Source: CAVWSM01 sp963757805 (GTDB lineage: Bacteria; Actinomycetota; Actinomycetes; Jiangellales; Jiangellaceae). Taken from it: a stretch of 64,000 bases of DNA. Each line of letters starts with the position of its first letter. The stretch's first letter is position 1. The stretch is taken from contig CAVWSM010000020.1 in NCBI GenBank assembly GCA_963757805.1, forward strand, positions 186,001 to 250,000, written 5' to 3'. Position numbers and translations under genes: made by a program. Below are positions 25,573-33,675 of the stretch, piece by piece. The notes below the pieces were generated by a model. The model was not told the origin of the DNA. It saw only the letters and a program-made list of their open reading frames with translations, and did not search any database.

Positions 25573-27071
25573 GCGGTGGTCCCCTCGTCCGATGGCGTAG
25601 CTTCGTCGCGCTCCGTCTGCTCCTGAGTCTGCCCCAGCCGGACGCGTTCGGCTGCCTCAGCTGCTTCGGCCGCCTTGCTGCCCGGTCGTTTGCGGGCGAC
25701 CCAGCCCTCGAGGTTGCTCTGCCGGCCCCGAGCGACCGCCAGGGCACCGGGGGGAACGTCGTCGGTGATCACCGAGCCGGCTGCCGTGTAGGCGCCGTCC
25801 CCGACCGTCAATGGCGCGACCAGCATCGTGTCGCTGCCGATCCGTACGAAGTCACCGACGACGCTCTTGTGCTTCTGGACTCCGTCGTAGTTGACGAACA
25901 CCGTGGCGGCGCCGATGTTGGAGTGCTCACCGATCGTCGCATCGCCGACGTAGGACAGGTGCGGCACTTTGGATCCCTCGCCGATCGTCGAAGCCTTGAC
26001 CTCGACGAAGGCGCCGATCTTGCCGTGCGCGCCGAGCACGGCACCCGGCCGCAGGTAGGAGAACGGGCCGACGTCGGCATCGTCGCCGATCTCCGCGCCC
26101 GTGCCGTGGGTGCGTACGACGCGGGCCCCGCGGCCGACCTGGCAGTCGACGAGCGTGCTGTCAGGCCCCACCGTGGCGCCCTCCGCCACGCGAGTCGCGC
26201 CGTGCAGCAGCACACCGGGCAGCAGGGTCACATCGCGGGCGAGCTCGACCCCGACGTCGACCCAGGTGGTGGCCGGATCGACGATCGTGACACCGGCACG
26301 CATCCAGCGCTCGAGGAGGCGGTTGTTGAGCTCGCGGCGCATGGCGGCCAGCTGGACCCGGTCGTTGACGCCCTCGGTCTGCCAGGTGTCGGCCACCCGC
26401 AGCGCGGCCACCTCACGGCCGTCGGACCTGGCGATCGCGACGACGTCTGTGACGTAGAGCTCACCCTGCGCGTTGTCGGTCGACAGCCGGCCGAGCGCGT
26501 CGCGCAGCACAGCGCCGTCGAAGGCGTAGATGCCGGAGTTGATCTCGGCGATGGCGCGCTGCGCGTCACTCGCGTCCTTGTGCTCGACAATGCCGACGAC
26601 CGCGCCGCTCGCGTCGCGGACCACCCGGCCGTAGCCCGTCGGGTCGGCCACCTCGGCGGACAGGAGCGTCACCGCGTCGCGATGCTCGACGTGCGTGCGT
26701 ACGAGGTCGGCGAGCGTCTCGACTGTGAGCAGCGGCGTGTCCCCATAGGTCACGACGACGACGCCGTCGAGCGGCGGCAGCTCGGCGAGCGCGCACGAGA
26801 CCGCGTGCCCGGTGCCCAGCTGCTCGTCCTGGACGACCACCTGGATGTCGGGGTCGATGTCGGCAAGGTGCGCCGTGACCTGCTCGCGGCCGTGACCGAC
26901 CACCACGACGAGGTGCTCGGGGTCGAGGGCTCCGGCCGCGGCGACTGCATGGCCGACGAGCGACCGGCCGGCAAGCTCGTGCAGCACCTTGGGGACGGCC
27001 GACTTCATGCGGGTGCCTTCGCCGGCGGCGAGTACGACGACGGCGGCCGGGCGGGTCGAGGTCGCGGTCAC
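25569..27071 (-). CDS. glmU: bifunctional UDP-N-acetylglucosamine pyrophosphorylase / glucosamine-1-phosphate N-acetyltransferase
   Basis: GlmU makes UDP-GlcNAc for peptidoglycan and other envelope polymers. The N-terminal uridylyltransferase domain begins VVVLAAGEGTRMKSAVPKVL. VVTYGDTPLL and NSGIYAFDGAVLRDALG follow. The C-terminal half is a left-handed beta-helix of hexapeptide repeats (GVELARDVTLLPGVLL through GAYTAAGSVITDDVPPG), with acetyltransferase residues in VEVKASTIGEGSKVPHLSYV and ATVFVNYDG. A charged tail of about 40 residues follows. The start is GTG 27071 (VTATSTRPAAVVVLAAGEG). The 500-residue length is normal. The tRNA-Gln gene lies 95 bp upstream, as in mycobacteria. Confidence 0.96.
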   Translation of the reverse strand: MTATSTRPAAVVVLAAGEGTRMKSAVPKVLHELAGRSLVGHAVAAAGALDPEHLVVVVGHGREQVTAHLADIDPDIQVVVQDEQLGTGHAVSCALAELPPLDGVVVVTYGDTPLLTVETLADLVRTHVEHRDAVTLLSAEVADPTGYGRVVRDASGAVVGIVEHKDASDAQRAIAEINSGIYAFDGAVLRDALGRLSTDNAQGELYVTDVVAIARSDGREVAALRVADTWQTEGVNDRVQLAAMRRELNNRLLERWMRAGVTIVDPATTWVDVGVELARDVTLLPGVLLHGATRVAEGATVGPDSTLVDCQVGRGARVVRTHGTGAEIGDDADVGPFSYLRPGAVLGAHGKIGAFVEVKASTIGEGSKVPHLSYVGDATIGEHSNIGAATVFVNYDGVQKHKSVVGDFVRIGSDTMLVAPLTVGDGAYTAAGSVITDDVPPGALAVARGRQSNLEGWVARKRPGSKAAEAAEAAERVRLGQTQEQTERDEATPSDEGTTA

Positions 27072-27166
27072 GCGAGGCTCCTCGGCGTCGATGACGAGCA
27101 ACGGCCACGACGGAGCGGGCCGGAGCGGCGGGGTGCTAGCGAGGATACCTGCGCCTCGGCACAGCG

Positions 27167-27245
27167 CTCCCCGGGCAGGAATCGAACCTGCGTCGCTAAT
27201 CCTGATTCAAAGTCAGGCGGGCCCTGCCAGCAGACCAACCGGGGA
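27167..27245 (-). tRNA. tRNA-Gln(UUG)
   Basis: The minus strand folds into a cloverleaf. The acceptor TCCCCGG pairs with CCGGGGA. The anticodon stem CCTGA/TCAGG closes the loop CTTTGAA, giving anticodon UUG. The T-arm GCAGG/CCTGC encloses TTCGATT. The discriminator is G and no CCA is encoded. The variable region (ATTAGCGAC) and the junction after the D-stem are a few bases longer than usual, making the gene 79 nt. It sits upstream of glmU, a conserved location. Confidence 0.9.
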
Positions 27246-27311
27246 TCGACGCGACCAAGGTTATCTGCCGCGGACGGCTCCCTCGTTCGTCCGGCGGACG
27301 GCGGACTTGCA

Positions 27312-27346
27312 TAACCTACGCAGGCGTAGGTTACGGTTGCGTAGCC
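27312..27346. promoter_or_regulatory. two overlapping operator-like dyads upstream of the desaturase gene
   Basis: Dyad 1 has perfect 9-bp arms TAACCTACG (27312-27320) and CGTAGGTTA (27325-27333) around CAGG. Dyad 2 has arms GGTTACG (27329-27335) and CGTAGCC (27340-27346), 6 of 7 pairing, around GTTG. They overlap by 5 bp and end 28 bp before the desaturase start, so bound protein would cover the promoter. The shape suits paired TetR-family dimers, as reported for fatty acid regulators. Confidence 0.7.
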
Positions 27347-27374
27347 GTACACAGACCCTCGAAGGGCGCGCCCC

Positions 27375-28388
27375 ATGACCGCTCCGATCGCCGAGAAGGA
27401 CGACGTCCTCGAAGCCGGCTCGCATCTCGCGCCGTGGAACCAACCCGAGGTGGACGAGCCCCTCGAGCTCGGCACCCTGAGCAGCGACCGCCAGTCGACC
27501 ACCGAGCGGGTCCTCCTCGGCCTCTTCATCGCCGTCCCGTTCCTCGCCATCCTCGCCGCGATCCCCGTGGCCTGGGGTGGCTGGCTCGGCTGGACCGACG
27601 TCATCCTCGCCGTGGTGTTCTACGTGATCGCCGGGCACGGCATCACGGTCGGCTTCCACCGCTACTTCACGCATGGCGCGTTCAAGGCCAAGCGCCCGTT
27701 GCGGGTGGCCCTCGCTATCGCCGGCAGCCTCGCCATCGAGGGGCCGGTGATCCGCTGGGTCTCCGACCACCGGCGTCACCACAAGTTCGCCGACAAGGAG
27801 GGCGACCCGCACTCTCCCTGGCGCTACGGCGACAACATTCCCGCGCTCATGAAGGGCCTGTACTTCGCCCATATGGGTTGGATGTTCGACGTCGAGCAGA
27901 CCGACCAGCGGCAGTACGCACCGGACTTGCTCAACGACAAGGACATCGTCCGCGTGAGCAAGGCGTTTCCCTCGCTGGTCGCCGTGTCGCTCGTGCTGCC
28001 CGCTGTGCTCGGTGGGCTGATCACCTGGTCATGGCAGGGTGCGCTGACCGCGTTCTTCTGGGCCTCACTCGTCCGCATCGGGCTCCTGCACCACGTCACC
28101 TGGTCGATCAACTCGATCTGTCACGCGATCGGCGAGCGGCCGTTCAAGAGCCGCGACAAGTCCGGCAACGTCTGGTGGCTAGCCTTCCTTTCGATGGGTG
28201 AGTCGTGGCACAACCTGCACCACGCAGACCCCACCTGCGCCCGGCACGGGGTGCTGCGCGGTCAGATCGACTCCTCGGCACGAGTGATCCAGGCGTTCGA
28301 GAAGTTCGACTGGGCCTACGACGTCCGCTGGCCGAGCGCTGACCGGGTCGCGCGCAAGCGGATCACCGACTCTCCCGCTGCGGGCTGA
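27375..28388 (+). CDS. membrane acyl-CoA (stearoyl-type) delta-9 fatty acid desaturase
   Basis: This integral-membrane di-iron desaturase introduces a cis double bond into acyl-CoA chains. The 337-residue protein has all three histidine boxes: HRYFTH (near residue 97), HRRHH (near residue 135) and HNLHH (near residue 279). Four membrane segments surround them, including LLGLFIAVPFLAILAAIPVA, VILAVVFYVIAGHGI and VLPAVLGGLITWSWQGALTA. Start ATG is at 27375. The upstream region holds two overlapping dyads that look like a repressor operator, so the gene is probably controlled by a TetR-type regulator. One such gene lies 0.6 kb downstream (28952). Membrane-fluidity adjustment is the usual role. 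Confidence 0.92.
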   Translation: MTAPIAEKDDVLEAGSHLAPWNQPEVDEPLELGTLSSDRQSTTERVLLGLFIAVPFLAILAAIPVAWGGWLGWTDVILAVVFYVIAGHGITVGFHRYFTHGAFKAKRPLRVALAIAGSLAIEGPVIRWVSDHRRHHKFADKEGDPHSPWRYGDNIPALMKGLYFAHMGWMFDVEQTDQRQYAPDLLNDKDIVRVSKAFPSLVAVSLVLPAVLGGLITWSWQGALTAFFWASLVRIGLLHHVTWSINSICHAIGERPFKSRDKSGNVWWLAFLSMGESWHNLHHADPTCARHGVLRGQIDSSARVIQAFEKFDWAYDVRWPSADRVARKRITDSPAAG

Positions 28389-28439
28389 GCCGCCTCGCAA
28401 TCGTCAAGCCTGTCAGGGGTCGGTGACAGCATCGCCACT

Positions 28440-28955
28440 GTGACCGCCGCGACGACAGCGTGGACGTTGGTCCCGAGCCCGCTCGGTGACCTGCTGCTCG
28501 TCACCGACGGCGATGCCCTGACGTCGTTGCTGTTCACGGACGACGAGCGACCGGCAGTCCCCATTGGCGTACGCGATGACGCCGCCGGCGTGCTCCAGGC
28601 TGCGCGCGCTGAGCTCGTCGCCTACTTCGCCCGGGACCTGACCGAGTTCACCGTGCCGGTGGCGTCCCAGGGGTCGCCGTTCCAGCAGCAGGTCTGGTCG
28701 CTGCTCCGCACGATCCCCTACGGCACCACGACGTCGTACGGTGTGCTGGCCCGGCGGATGGGCAAGCCGCACGCTGCCCGGGCGGTCGGTCTGGCCAACG
28801 GCGCCAACCCGCTCGCGGTGATCGTGCCGTGCCACCGGGTCGTCGGCAGCACGGGAGCGTTGACCGGCTATGGCGGCGGTATGTGGCGAAAGCGCCTGCT
28901 CCTCGACCTGGAGATGGGGCTGCCCTTCGCCGAGCCAGGCATGATGACCGGGTGA
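28440..28955 (+). CDS. ogt: methylated-DNA--[protein]-cysteine S-methyltransferase
   Basis: This suicide repair protein transfers the methyl group of O6-methylguanine to its own cysteine. The 171-residue protein has the DNA-binding helix-turn-helix region PFQQQVWSLLRTIPYGTTTS, followed by VGLANGANPLAVIVPCHRVV with the acceptor cysteine in PCHRV. The closing motif is GYGGGMWRKRLLLDLE. It is the short Ogt/AGT form without an Ada regulatory domain. GTG 28440 is the start. Its stop overlaps the GTG start of the tetR gene (28952), so the two are translationally coupled and probably share a promoter. Confidence 0.94.
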   Translation: MTAATTAWTLVPSPLGDLLLVTDGDALTSLLFTDDERPAVPIGVRDDAAGVLQAARAELVAYFARDLTEFTVPVASQGSPFQQQVWSLLRTIPYGTTTSYGVLARRMGKPHAARAVGLANGANPLAVIVPCHRVVGSTGALTGYGGGMWRKRLLLDLEMGLPFAEPGMMTG

Positions 28956-29614
28956 CCACCAGGCAACCAGCCGACTCAACGGCGCCGGCTCAAACGCCCA
29001 GCCGGATTCGCATGAGCGGCAAGCAGCGCCGCGAGCAGCTGCTCGACGTCGGGCGCGCCCTGTTTGCCGAGCGGGGGTTCGAGGGCACGAGCGTCGAGGA
29101 GATCGCATCACGCGCCAAGGTCTCCAAGCCGGTGGTCTACGAGCACTTCGGTGGCAAGGAGGGCCTCTACGCGGTCGTCGTCGACCGGGAGATGCGCCGG
29201 TTGCTCGACTCGATCACTACGACGCTCGGCACGGAGGCGCACCCACGCAAGGTGCTGGAGCGAGCGGCGCTTGCTCTGCTGGACTACATCGAGCAGTCGA
29301 CCGACGGATTCCGCATCCTCGTCCGCGACTCGCCGGTTGCCCAGTCGACCGGCACGTTCGCGAGCCTCATCTCCGACGCCGCGAGCCAGGTGGAGCACAT
29401 CCTGGCCAGCGAGTTCAAGGCTCGCGGGTTCGACCCCAAGATGGCACCGATGTATTCGCAGATGCTCGTCGGCATGGTCGCGTTGACCGGCCAGTGGTGG
29501 CTCGACGAGCGCAAGCCGCGCAAGGCGGAGGTTGCGGCCCACCTCGTCAACTTGGCGTGGAACGGCCTGGCCCACCTGGAGCTCAAGCCCAAGCTCACCG
29601 AGCGGCCAAGCTGA
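28952..29614 (+). CDS. TetR/AcrR family transcriptional regulator
   Basis: The 220-residue repressor has an N-terminal helix-turn-helix: MSGKQRREQLLDVGRALFAE, then GFEGTSVEEIASRAKVSKPV and VYEHFGGKEGLYAVVVD (about residues 21-75). A ligand-binding helical domain follows (VLERAALALLDYIEQSTDGF through MLVGMVALTGQWWLDE). GTG 28952 is chosen because it overlaps the ogt stop (GTGA). The TetR domain proper begins about 20 codons later. The ligand is unknown. Because it is the only tetR gene near the desaturase and its double dyad, it is the best local candidate for regulating that gene, but that is inference. Confidence 0.88.
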   Translation: MTTRQPADSTAPAQTPSRIRMSGKQRREQLLDVGRALFAERGFEGTSVEEIASRAKVSKPVVYEHFGGKEGLYAVVVDREMRRLLDSITTTLGTEAHPRKVLERAALALLDYIEQSTDGFRILVRDSPVAQSTGTFASLISDAASQVEHILASEFKARGFDPKMAPMYSQMLVGMVALTGQWWLDERKPRKAEVAAHLVNLAWNGLAHLELKPKLTERPS

Positions 29615-29621
29615 CCCGAGG

Positions 29622-30410
29622 CTAGGACGGCCGCTTGGCCACGACGAAGATCCGCCGGTACGGCAGGACCGTCCCGTAGGGCTGCCGCGGGTAGGCCTCC
29701 CCCAGCGCCGCGCCGTACTCAATGGTGAACTCGCGCGCATCGCCAGCCGAGAGTGCCGCGAGCACCGGCCGCAAGGCCGTGCCACTGATCCAGTCGAGTA
29801 CCGGGTTGTCCCCGGCGAGCACCTGCAGGTAGGTGGTCTCCCAGGCGTCGACCACCAGATCCAGCGCGGCGAGCCGTGCGAGATAGACCTGCGGATCGTG
29901 CGACGCCGGCCGCGCTACCCGGTCTGGACCCACGAGGTCGCTCCAGCGCGGTGAGTCGGTCAGCCCGTGGAGCAACGTGTGGCTCGGCTCGGCAAAGTTG
30001 CCCGGCACCTGAAACGCGAACCACCCGCCGGGCGCGACTGACGCGACCAGGTCTGGCAAGAGGTCAAGATGGCCCGGCACCCATTGCAGGGTCGCGTTGG
30101 AGACGAGTACGTCGACCGGCTGGTCCGGCCGCCAGTCACGCAGGTCGCCCAACCGCACGTCGAGATGGTGACCCGCGGCAGCGGCATCGGCGACGACCTG
30201 CTGCGCTGCCTCGACCATCTCGGCCGACGAGTCGATGCCGAGCACGCCGGCGCCCGGCCAGCGCTGCGCCAGCAGCGCTGTCTGTGTGGCGGGCCCGCAG
30301 CCCAGGTCGACCACGGTCCGGGGATCGGTCGCGCCGATCCGGGCGATGAGCTCCACGAATGGTCGCGACCGCTCGTCGGCGAATCGCTGGTAGACGGCTG
30401 GATCCCACAT
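29622..30410 (-). CDS. class I SAM methyltransferase, trans-aconitate 2-methyltransferase-like
   Basis: The 262-residue enzyme has the SAM-binding motif I VVDLGCGPATQTALLAQRWP (near residue 33) and acidic loop GVLGIDSSAEMVEAAQ. The motif LVSNATLQWVPGHLDLLP is typical of the trans-aconitate methyltransferase (Tam) group, as are the N-terminal WDPAVYQRFADERSRPF and the C-terminal FVVAKR. Tam esterifies trans-aconitate, an inhibitor of the citric acid cycle. This substrate is inferred from family resemblance only. Start ATG 30410 diverges from the marR gene across a 61-bp region with a perfect 16-bp palindrome, so the MarR protein may regulate both directions. Confidence 0.85.
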   Translation of the reverse strand: MWDPAVYQRFADERSRPFVELIARIGATDPRTVVDLGCGPATQTALLAQRWPGAGVLGIDSSAEMVEAAQQVVADAAAAGHHLDVRLGDLRDWRPDQPVDVLVSNATLQWVPGHLDLLPDLVASVAPGGWFAFQVPGNFAEPSHTLLHGLTDSPRWSDLVGPDRVARPASHDPQVYLARLAALDLVVDAWETTYLQVLAGDNPVLDWISGTALRPVLAALSAGDAREFTIEYGAALGEAYPRQPYGTVLPYRRIFVVAKRPS

Positions 30411-30431
30411 GCCAGTGATCCTATCTGAGAT

Positions 30432-30447
30432 ATCTTGACGTCAAGAT
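30432..30447. promoter_or_regulatory. perfect palindrome, probable MarR operator
   Basis: ATCTTGACGTCAAGAT is a perfect 16-bp inverted repeat in the 61-bp divergent region between the methyltransferase and marR starts. A partial repeat, CTTGACG, follows at 30449-30455. TTGA/TCAA half-sites of this kind are typical of MarR-family operators, and the position fits autoregulation. Confidence 0.65.
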
Positions 30448-30471
30448 GCTTGACGAAGATAGAGTCTGCGT

Positions 30472-30975
30472 GTGGCGCAGCGGGATGAGGTCGATGAGCT
30501 CGTTGATGCCTGGCGGCGCGAGCGCCCGGACCTCGATGTCGAGCCGCTGGAGGTTCTGAGCCGGGTCACCCGGCTGGCCCGCCATCTTGACCGGGCCCGT
30601 CGTTCCGCGTTCACCGAGCACTCGCTCGACACCTGGGAGTTCGACGTGCTGTCGGCGTTGCGTCGCGCGGGTGACCCGTACGAGCTATCGCCCGGCCGAT
30701 TGCTGTCTCGCACCCTCGTCACCAGCGGCACAATGACCAACCGGGTCGACAAGCTCGTGGCGCGCGGTTACGTCGAGCGGCGGCCCGACAGTGACGACCG
30801 ACGCAGCGTCCTGGTGCGGTTGACGCCGGAGGGGCGGGCGGTGGTCGACTCGGCGATGGTCGGGCTGCTGCAGCGGGAGCGCGAGCTGCTCGGTGGGCTG
30901 TCGGCGACACAGCGGCGCGAGCTGGCGGGCCTGTTGCGCACCATCGTCGCGCCGTTCGACGCGCCTGACACCTGA
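30472..30975 (+). CDS. MarR family transcriptional regulator
   Basis: A 167-residue winged-helix regulator. The N-terminal helices (LEVLSRVTRLARHLDRARRS) form the dimer arm. WEFDVLSALRRAG and LVTSGTMTNRVDKLVARGYV give the recognition helix. RPDSDDRRSVLVRLTPEGRA is the wing with the conserved D-x-R motif. No cysteine suited to OhrR-type peroxide sensing is present. The start is GTG 30472. The gene diverges from the methyltransferase, and a perfect palindrome lies between them. The ligand is unknown. The convergent ABC-F gene ends 1 bp after its stop. Confidence 0.9.
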   Translation: MAQRDEVDELVDAWRRERPDLDVEPLEVLSRVTRLARHLDRARRSAFTEHSLDTWEFDVLSALRRAGDPYELSPGRLLSRTLVTSGTMTNRVDKLVARGYVERRPDSDDRRSVLVRLTPEGRAVVDSAMVGLLQRERELLGGLSATQRRELAGLLRTIVAPFDAPDT

Positions 30976-30976
30976 C

Positions 30977-32734
30977 TCAGCCTGCGTCCTCGGCGAGCGC
31001 GAGCCAGCGCTCCTCGAGCTCGTCCCGCTCGGTCAGCAGCGCGCGGAGCTCGGCGTCGAGCGCGAGCACCCGCTCGTGATCCGTGGCCGACGCCGCCATC
31101 TCGTGGTGCAGCCTCGCCTCGCGCTTCCCGAGCTTGTCCAGCTCGCGCTGCAGGCGTGCTAGCTCTCTCCGTGCAGCCCGAGTGTCGCCCGTACGGGTGC
31201 GCGCGCTCGCTCCATCATCGGACCCGGCCGCGACGAGCTCGGACCGCCGTCGCAGGTATTCGTCGATGCCGCCCGGCAACATGCGCAGAGCACCGTCACC
31301 CAGCAACGACCACACTGTGTCGGTCACACGCTCGAGGAACCACCGGTCGTGGCTCACCACGACAAGGGAGCCAGGCCAGCTGTCGAGGAGGTCCTCGAGC
31401 ACTGTCAGTGTCTCGATGTCGAGATCGTTGGTCGGCTCGTCGAGCAGCAGCACGTTGGGCTCGGCCATGAGTAGTCGGAGCAGCTGCAGCCGGCGTCGCT
31501 CCCCGCCGGACAACTCGCCGACCGGCGTCCACTGCCGCTCCCTGCCGAAGCCGAACCGTTCCAGCAGCTGGCTCGCCGTCGCCTCGCGTCCCTTGCCGAG
31601 GCTCACGACTCGTGCGATCTCCTCGACCGCCTCGAGGACGCGCAGCGTCGGATCGAGCTCTGTCACCTCCTGGGACAGGTGCGCGAACCGCACCGTCCGG
31701 CCGCGGACGACCCGGCCAGAGTCCACGCGCAGCTCCCCGTCAAGGAGCCGCAGCAATGACGTCTTGCCGGCGCCATTGACCCCGACGAGCCCGAGGCGGT
31801 CACCAGGTCCGAGCTGCCAGGTAATCCGATCGAGGAGGGTACGGCCGCCGCGCGCCAGCGAGACGTCCTCGAGATCGACCACTGTCTTGCCCAACCGAGC
31901 CGTGGCGAACTTCGCGAGCTCGAGGGAGTCGCGGGCGGGCGGCTCCCCCTGGATCAGCTCTTCGGCAGCCGCGATGCGGAACTTTGGCTTGCTGGTGCGC
32001 GCGGGCGGCCCACGGCGCAGCCAGGCCAGTTCCTTGCGCAGCAGGTTCTGCCGACGCGACTCCTCGGCGGCGGCGATGCGGGTGCGCTCTGCCTTGGCGA
32101 GGACGTACACGGAGTAGCCGCCGTCGTACGCCTCCACGCCACCACCGATGACCTCCCAGGTGAGATTCGCGACGGTGTCGAGAAACCAGCGGTCGTGCGT
32201 GACGACGACCACCGCTTCGGAGCGGGCCGCGAGGTGCCGGCCGAGCCAGTCGATGGCTTCGACGTCGAGGTGGTTCGTGGGCTCGTCAAGGAACAGCAGC
32301 CCATGGCGGTGGACGAGTACGGATGCCAGCGCCACCCGCCGGCGCTCACCGCCCGACAACGGGCCGATGGTCGCGTCCAGGGACACGCCCCCAAGCAGCG
32401 CAGTAAGGACCTCCCGCACCCGCGCGTCGCCGGCCCAGTCGTGCTCGGGCCGGTCGCCCACGACATAGTCACGCACCGTCTGGGCGGGGTCGAGCTCGTC
32501 GGCCTGCCCGACCCAGCCGATCGACAAACCGCCCGTGTGGGTGACGCGACCGGCGTCGGGTGCCTCCCGCCGGGCGAGCAGCCGCAGCAAGGTGGACTTG
32601 CCACCCCCGTTGCGCCCGACGACGCCGATGCGGTCGCCGGCGGAGATACCGATGCTGAGGTCGTCGAGAAGGGTGCGGATGCCGTAGGTCTTGCGTACGG
32701 ACTCGGCGTTGACGAGGTTGACGGGAGCAGCCAT
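30977..32734 (-). CDS. ABC-F family ATP-binding cassette protein
   Basis: The 585-residue protein has two ABC ATPase domains and no membrane segment, the ABC-F (EttA/Uup) plan. Members act on ribosomes in translation or antibiotic protection. Domain 1 has Walker A VVGRNGGGKSTLLRLLA, signature LSGGERRRVALASVL and Walker B GLLFLDEPTNHLD. The inter-domain linker (about 235-300) is basic and helical. Domain 2 has Walker A LVGVNGAGKTSLLRLL, signature ELSGGERRRLQLLRLL and LLLDEPTNDLD. A C-terminal coiled coil (LARLQRELDKLGKREARLHH) suggests the Uup-like or actinobacterial branch. ATG 32734 (MAAPVNLVNAESVRK) starts the conserved region. It follows ispE by 16 bp, as in related genomes. Confidence 0.92.
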   Translation of the reverse strand: MAAPVNLVNAESVRKTYGIRTLLDDLSIGISAGDRIGVVGRNGGGKSTLLRLLARREAPDAGRVTHTGGLSIGWVGQADELDPAQTVRDYVVGDRPEHDWAGDARVREVLTALLGGVSLDATIGPLSGGERRRVALASVLVHRHGLLFLDEPTNHLDVEAIDWLGRHLAARSEAVVVVTHDRWFLDTVANLTWEVIGGGVEAYDGGYSVYVLAKAERTRIAAAEESRRQNLLRKELAWLRRGPPARTSKPKFRIAAAEELIQGEPPARDSLELAKFATARLGKTVVDLEDVSLARGGRTLLDRITWQLGPGDRLGLVGVNGAGKTSLLRLLDGELRVDSGRVVRGRTVRFAHLSQEVTELDPTLRVLEAVEEIARVVSLGKGREATASQLLERFGFGRERQWTPVGELSGGERRRLQLLRLLMAEPNVLLLDEPTNDLDIETLTVLEDLLDSWPGSLVVVSHDRWFLERVTDTVWSLLGDGALRMLPGGIDEYLRRRSELVAAGSDDGASARTRTGDTRAARRELARLQRELDKLGKREARLHHEMAASATDHERVLALDAELRALLTERDELEERWLALAEDAG

Positions 32735-32750
32735 GGCGGTTGCCAGCATC

Positions 32751-33665
32751 TCAGCCGACGATGCGCGCTCCGGCAACGGGACCATAGGCACGCGTCACCT
32801 CGGCAGCGGCCCCGGTCGCGGTCAAGCCGACCGAGATGTCGAGTGCGTGTTCGTCGTCTCGAGCGAGGAATGCGCACGTCGGACCGGACCCCGACACGAG
32901 CGCGCCGAGCGCTCCCAGGTCACGCCCGGACTCGAGGGTGAATCGCAAGCGTGGGTCGAGTGCGCTGGCCGCCCGCTCCAGGTCGTTGTGCAGCGTCGCA
33001 CCGAGTGCGTCAGGGTCGCCGGCCCGCAGTGCACTCATCAGCGCACCGGACAGCGACGGCCCGGGAACCGGGTTGCGGCCCCGCAGCCGGTCGAGCTCGG
33101 CATAGACCTCGGGCGTCGGCAGGCCGTCGTCGGAGAAGGCGAAGACCCAGTGGTACGTGCCGCGCGCCAGCGCCGCAGTCAGCTGCTCGCCGCGCCCGGT
33201 GCCGACAGCCGTACCTCCAAGCAGGCCGAACGGCACGTCGCTGCCGAGCCGCGCTGCTAGCCGAATCAGCTCTTCACGGCCGAGCATCGTCCCCCAGAGT
33301 GCGTCGCACGCGATCAGTGCGGCCGCAGCGTCGGCGCTGCCGCCGGCCATGCCACCGGCCACCGGGATGCCCTTGCGGATCTGCAGCCTGGCCCCGGCCC
33401 GTACGCCCGCGTATTCGGCCAGCAGTCGGGCAGCCCGCAACGCGAGGTTGGTCTCGTCGGTCGGCACCCGGTCGGCATGCTTGCCGGTCACCTTGACGCT
33501 GAACTCGTGGTCGGGGGCTGGGAGCGCGCTGACCTCGTCGTGCAGCGAGACGGCATGGAAGACGGAGACGAGGTCGTGGTACCCGTCGGCGCGCAACGGG
33601 CCGACCGAGAGGGCGAGGTTCACCTTGGCCGGCGCACGCGCGATCACGCGGGCGGGCAGCGACAT
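32751..33665 (-). CDS. ispE: 4-diphosphocytidyl-2-C-methyl-D-erythritol kinase
   Basis: IspE is the GHMP kinase of the MEP pathway to isoprenoids. The 304-residue protein has the N-terminal VIARAPAKVNLALSVGPLRADGYHD in two overlapping motifs, the glycine-rich ATP loop KGIPVAGGMAGGSADAAAAL, and the C-terminal GHMP motif VSGSGPTCAFLARDD. ATG 33665 (MSLPARVIARAPAKVN) is the start; a longer frame to 33707 runs into ksgA. The ksgA stop is 10 bp upstream and the ABC-F start 16 bp downstream. ksgA-ispE-ABC-F is a conserved actinobacterial set. Confidence 0.95.
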   Translation of the reverse strand: MSLPARVIARAPAKVNLALSVGPLRADGYHDLVSVFHAVSLHDEVSALPAPDHEFSVKVTGKHADRVPTDETNLALRAARLLAEYAGVRAGARLQIRKGIPVAGGMAGGSADAAAALIACDALWGTMLGREELIRLAARLGSDVPFGLLGGTAVGTGRGEQLTAALARGTYHWVFAFSDDGLPTPEVYAELDRLRGRNPVPGPSLSGALMSALRAGDPDALGATLHNDLERAASALDPRLRFTLESGRDLGALGALVSGSGPTCAFLARDDEHALDISVGLTATGAAAEVTRAYGPVAGARIVG

Positions 33666-33675
33666 GGGCGGCACG

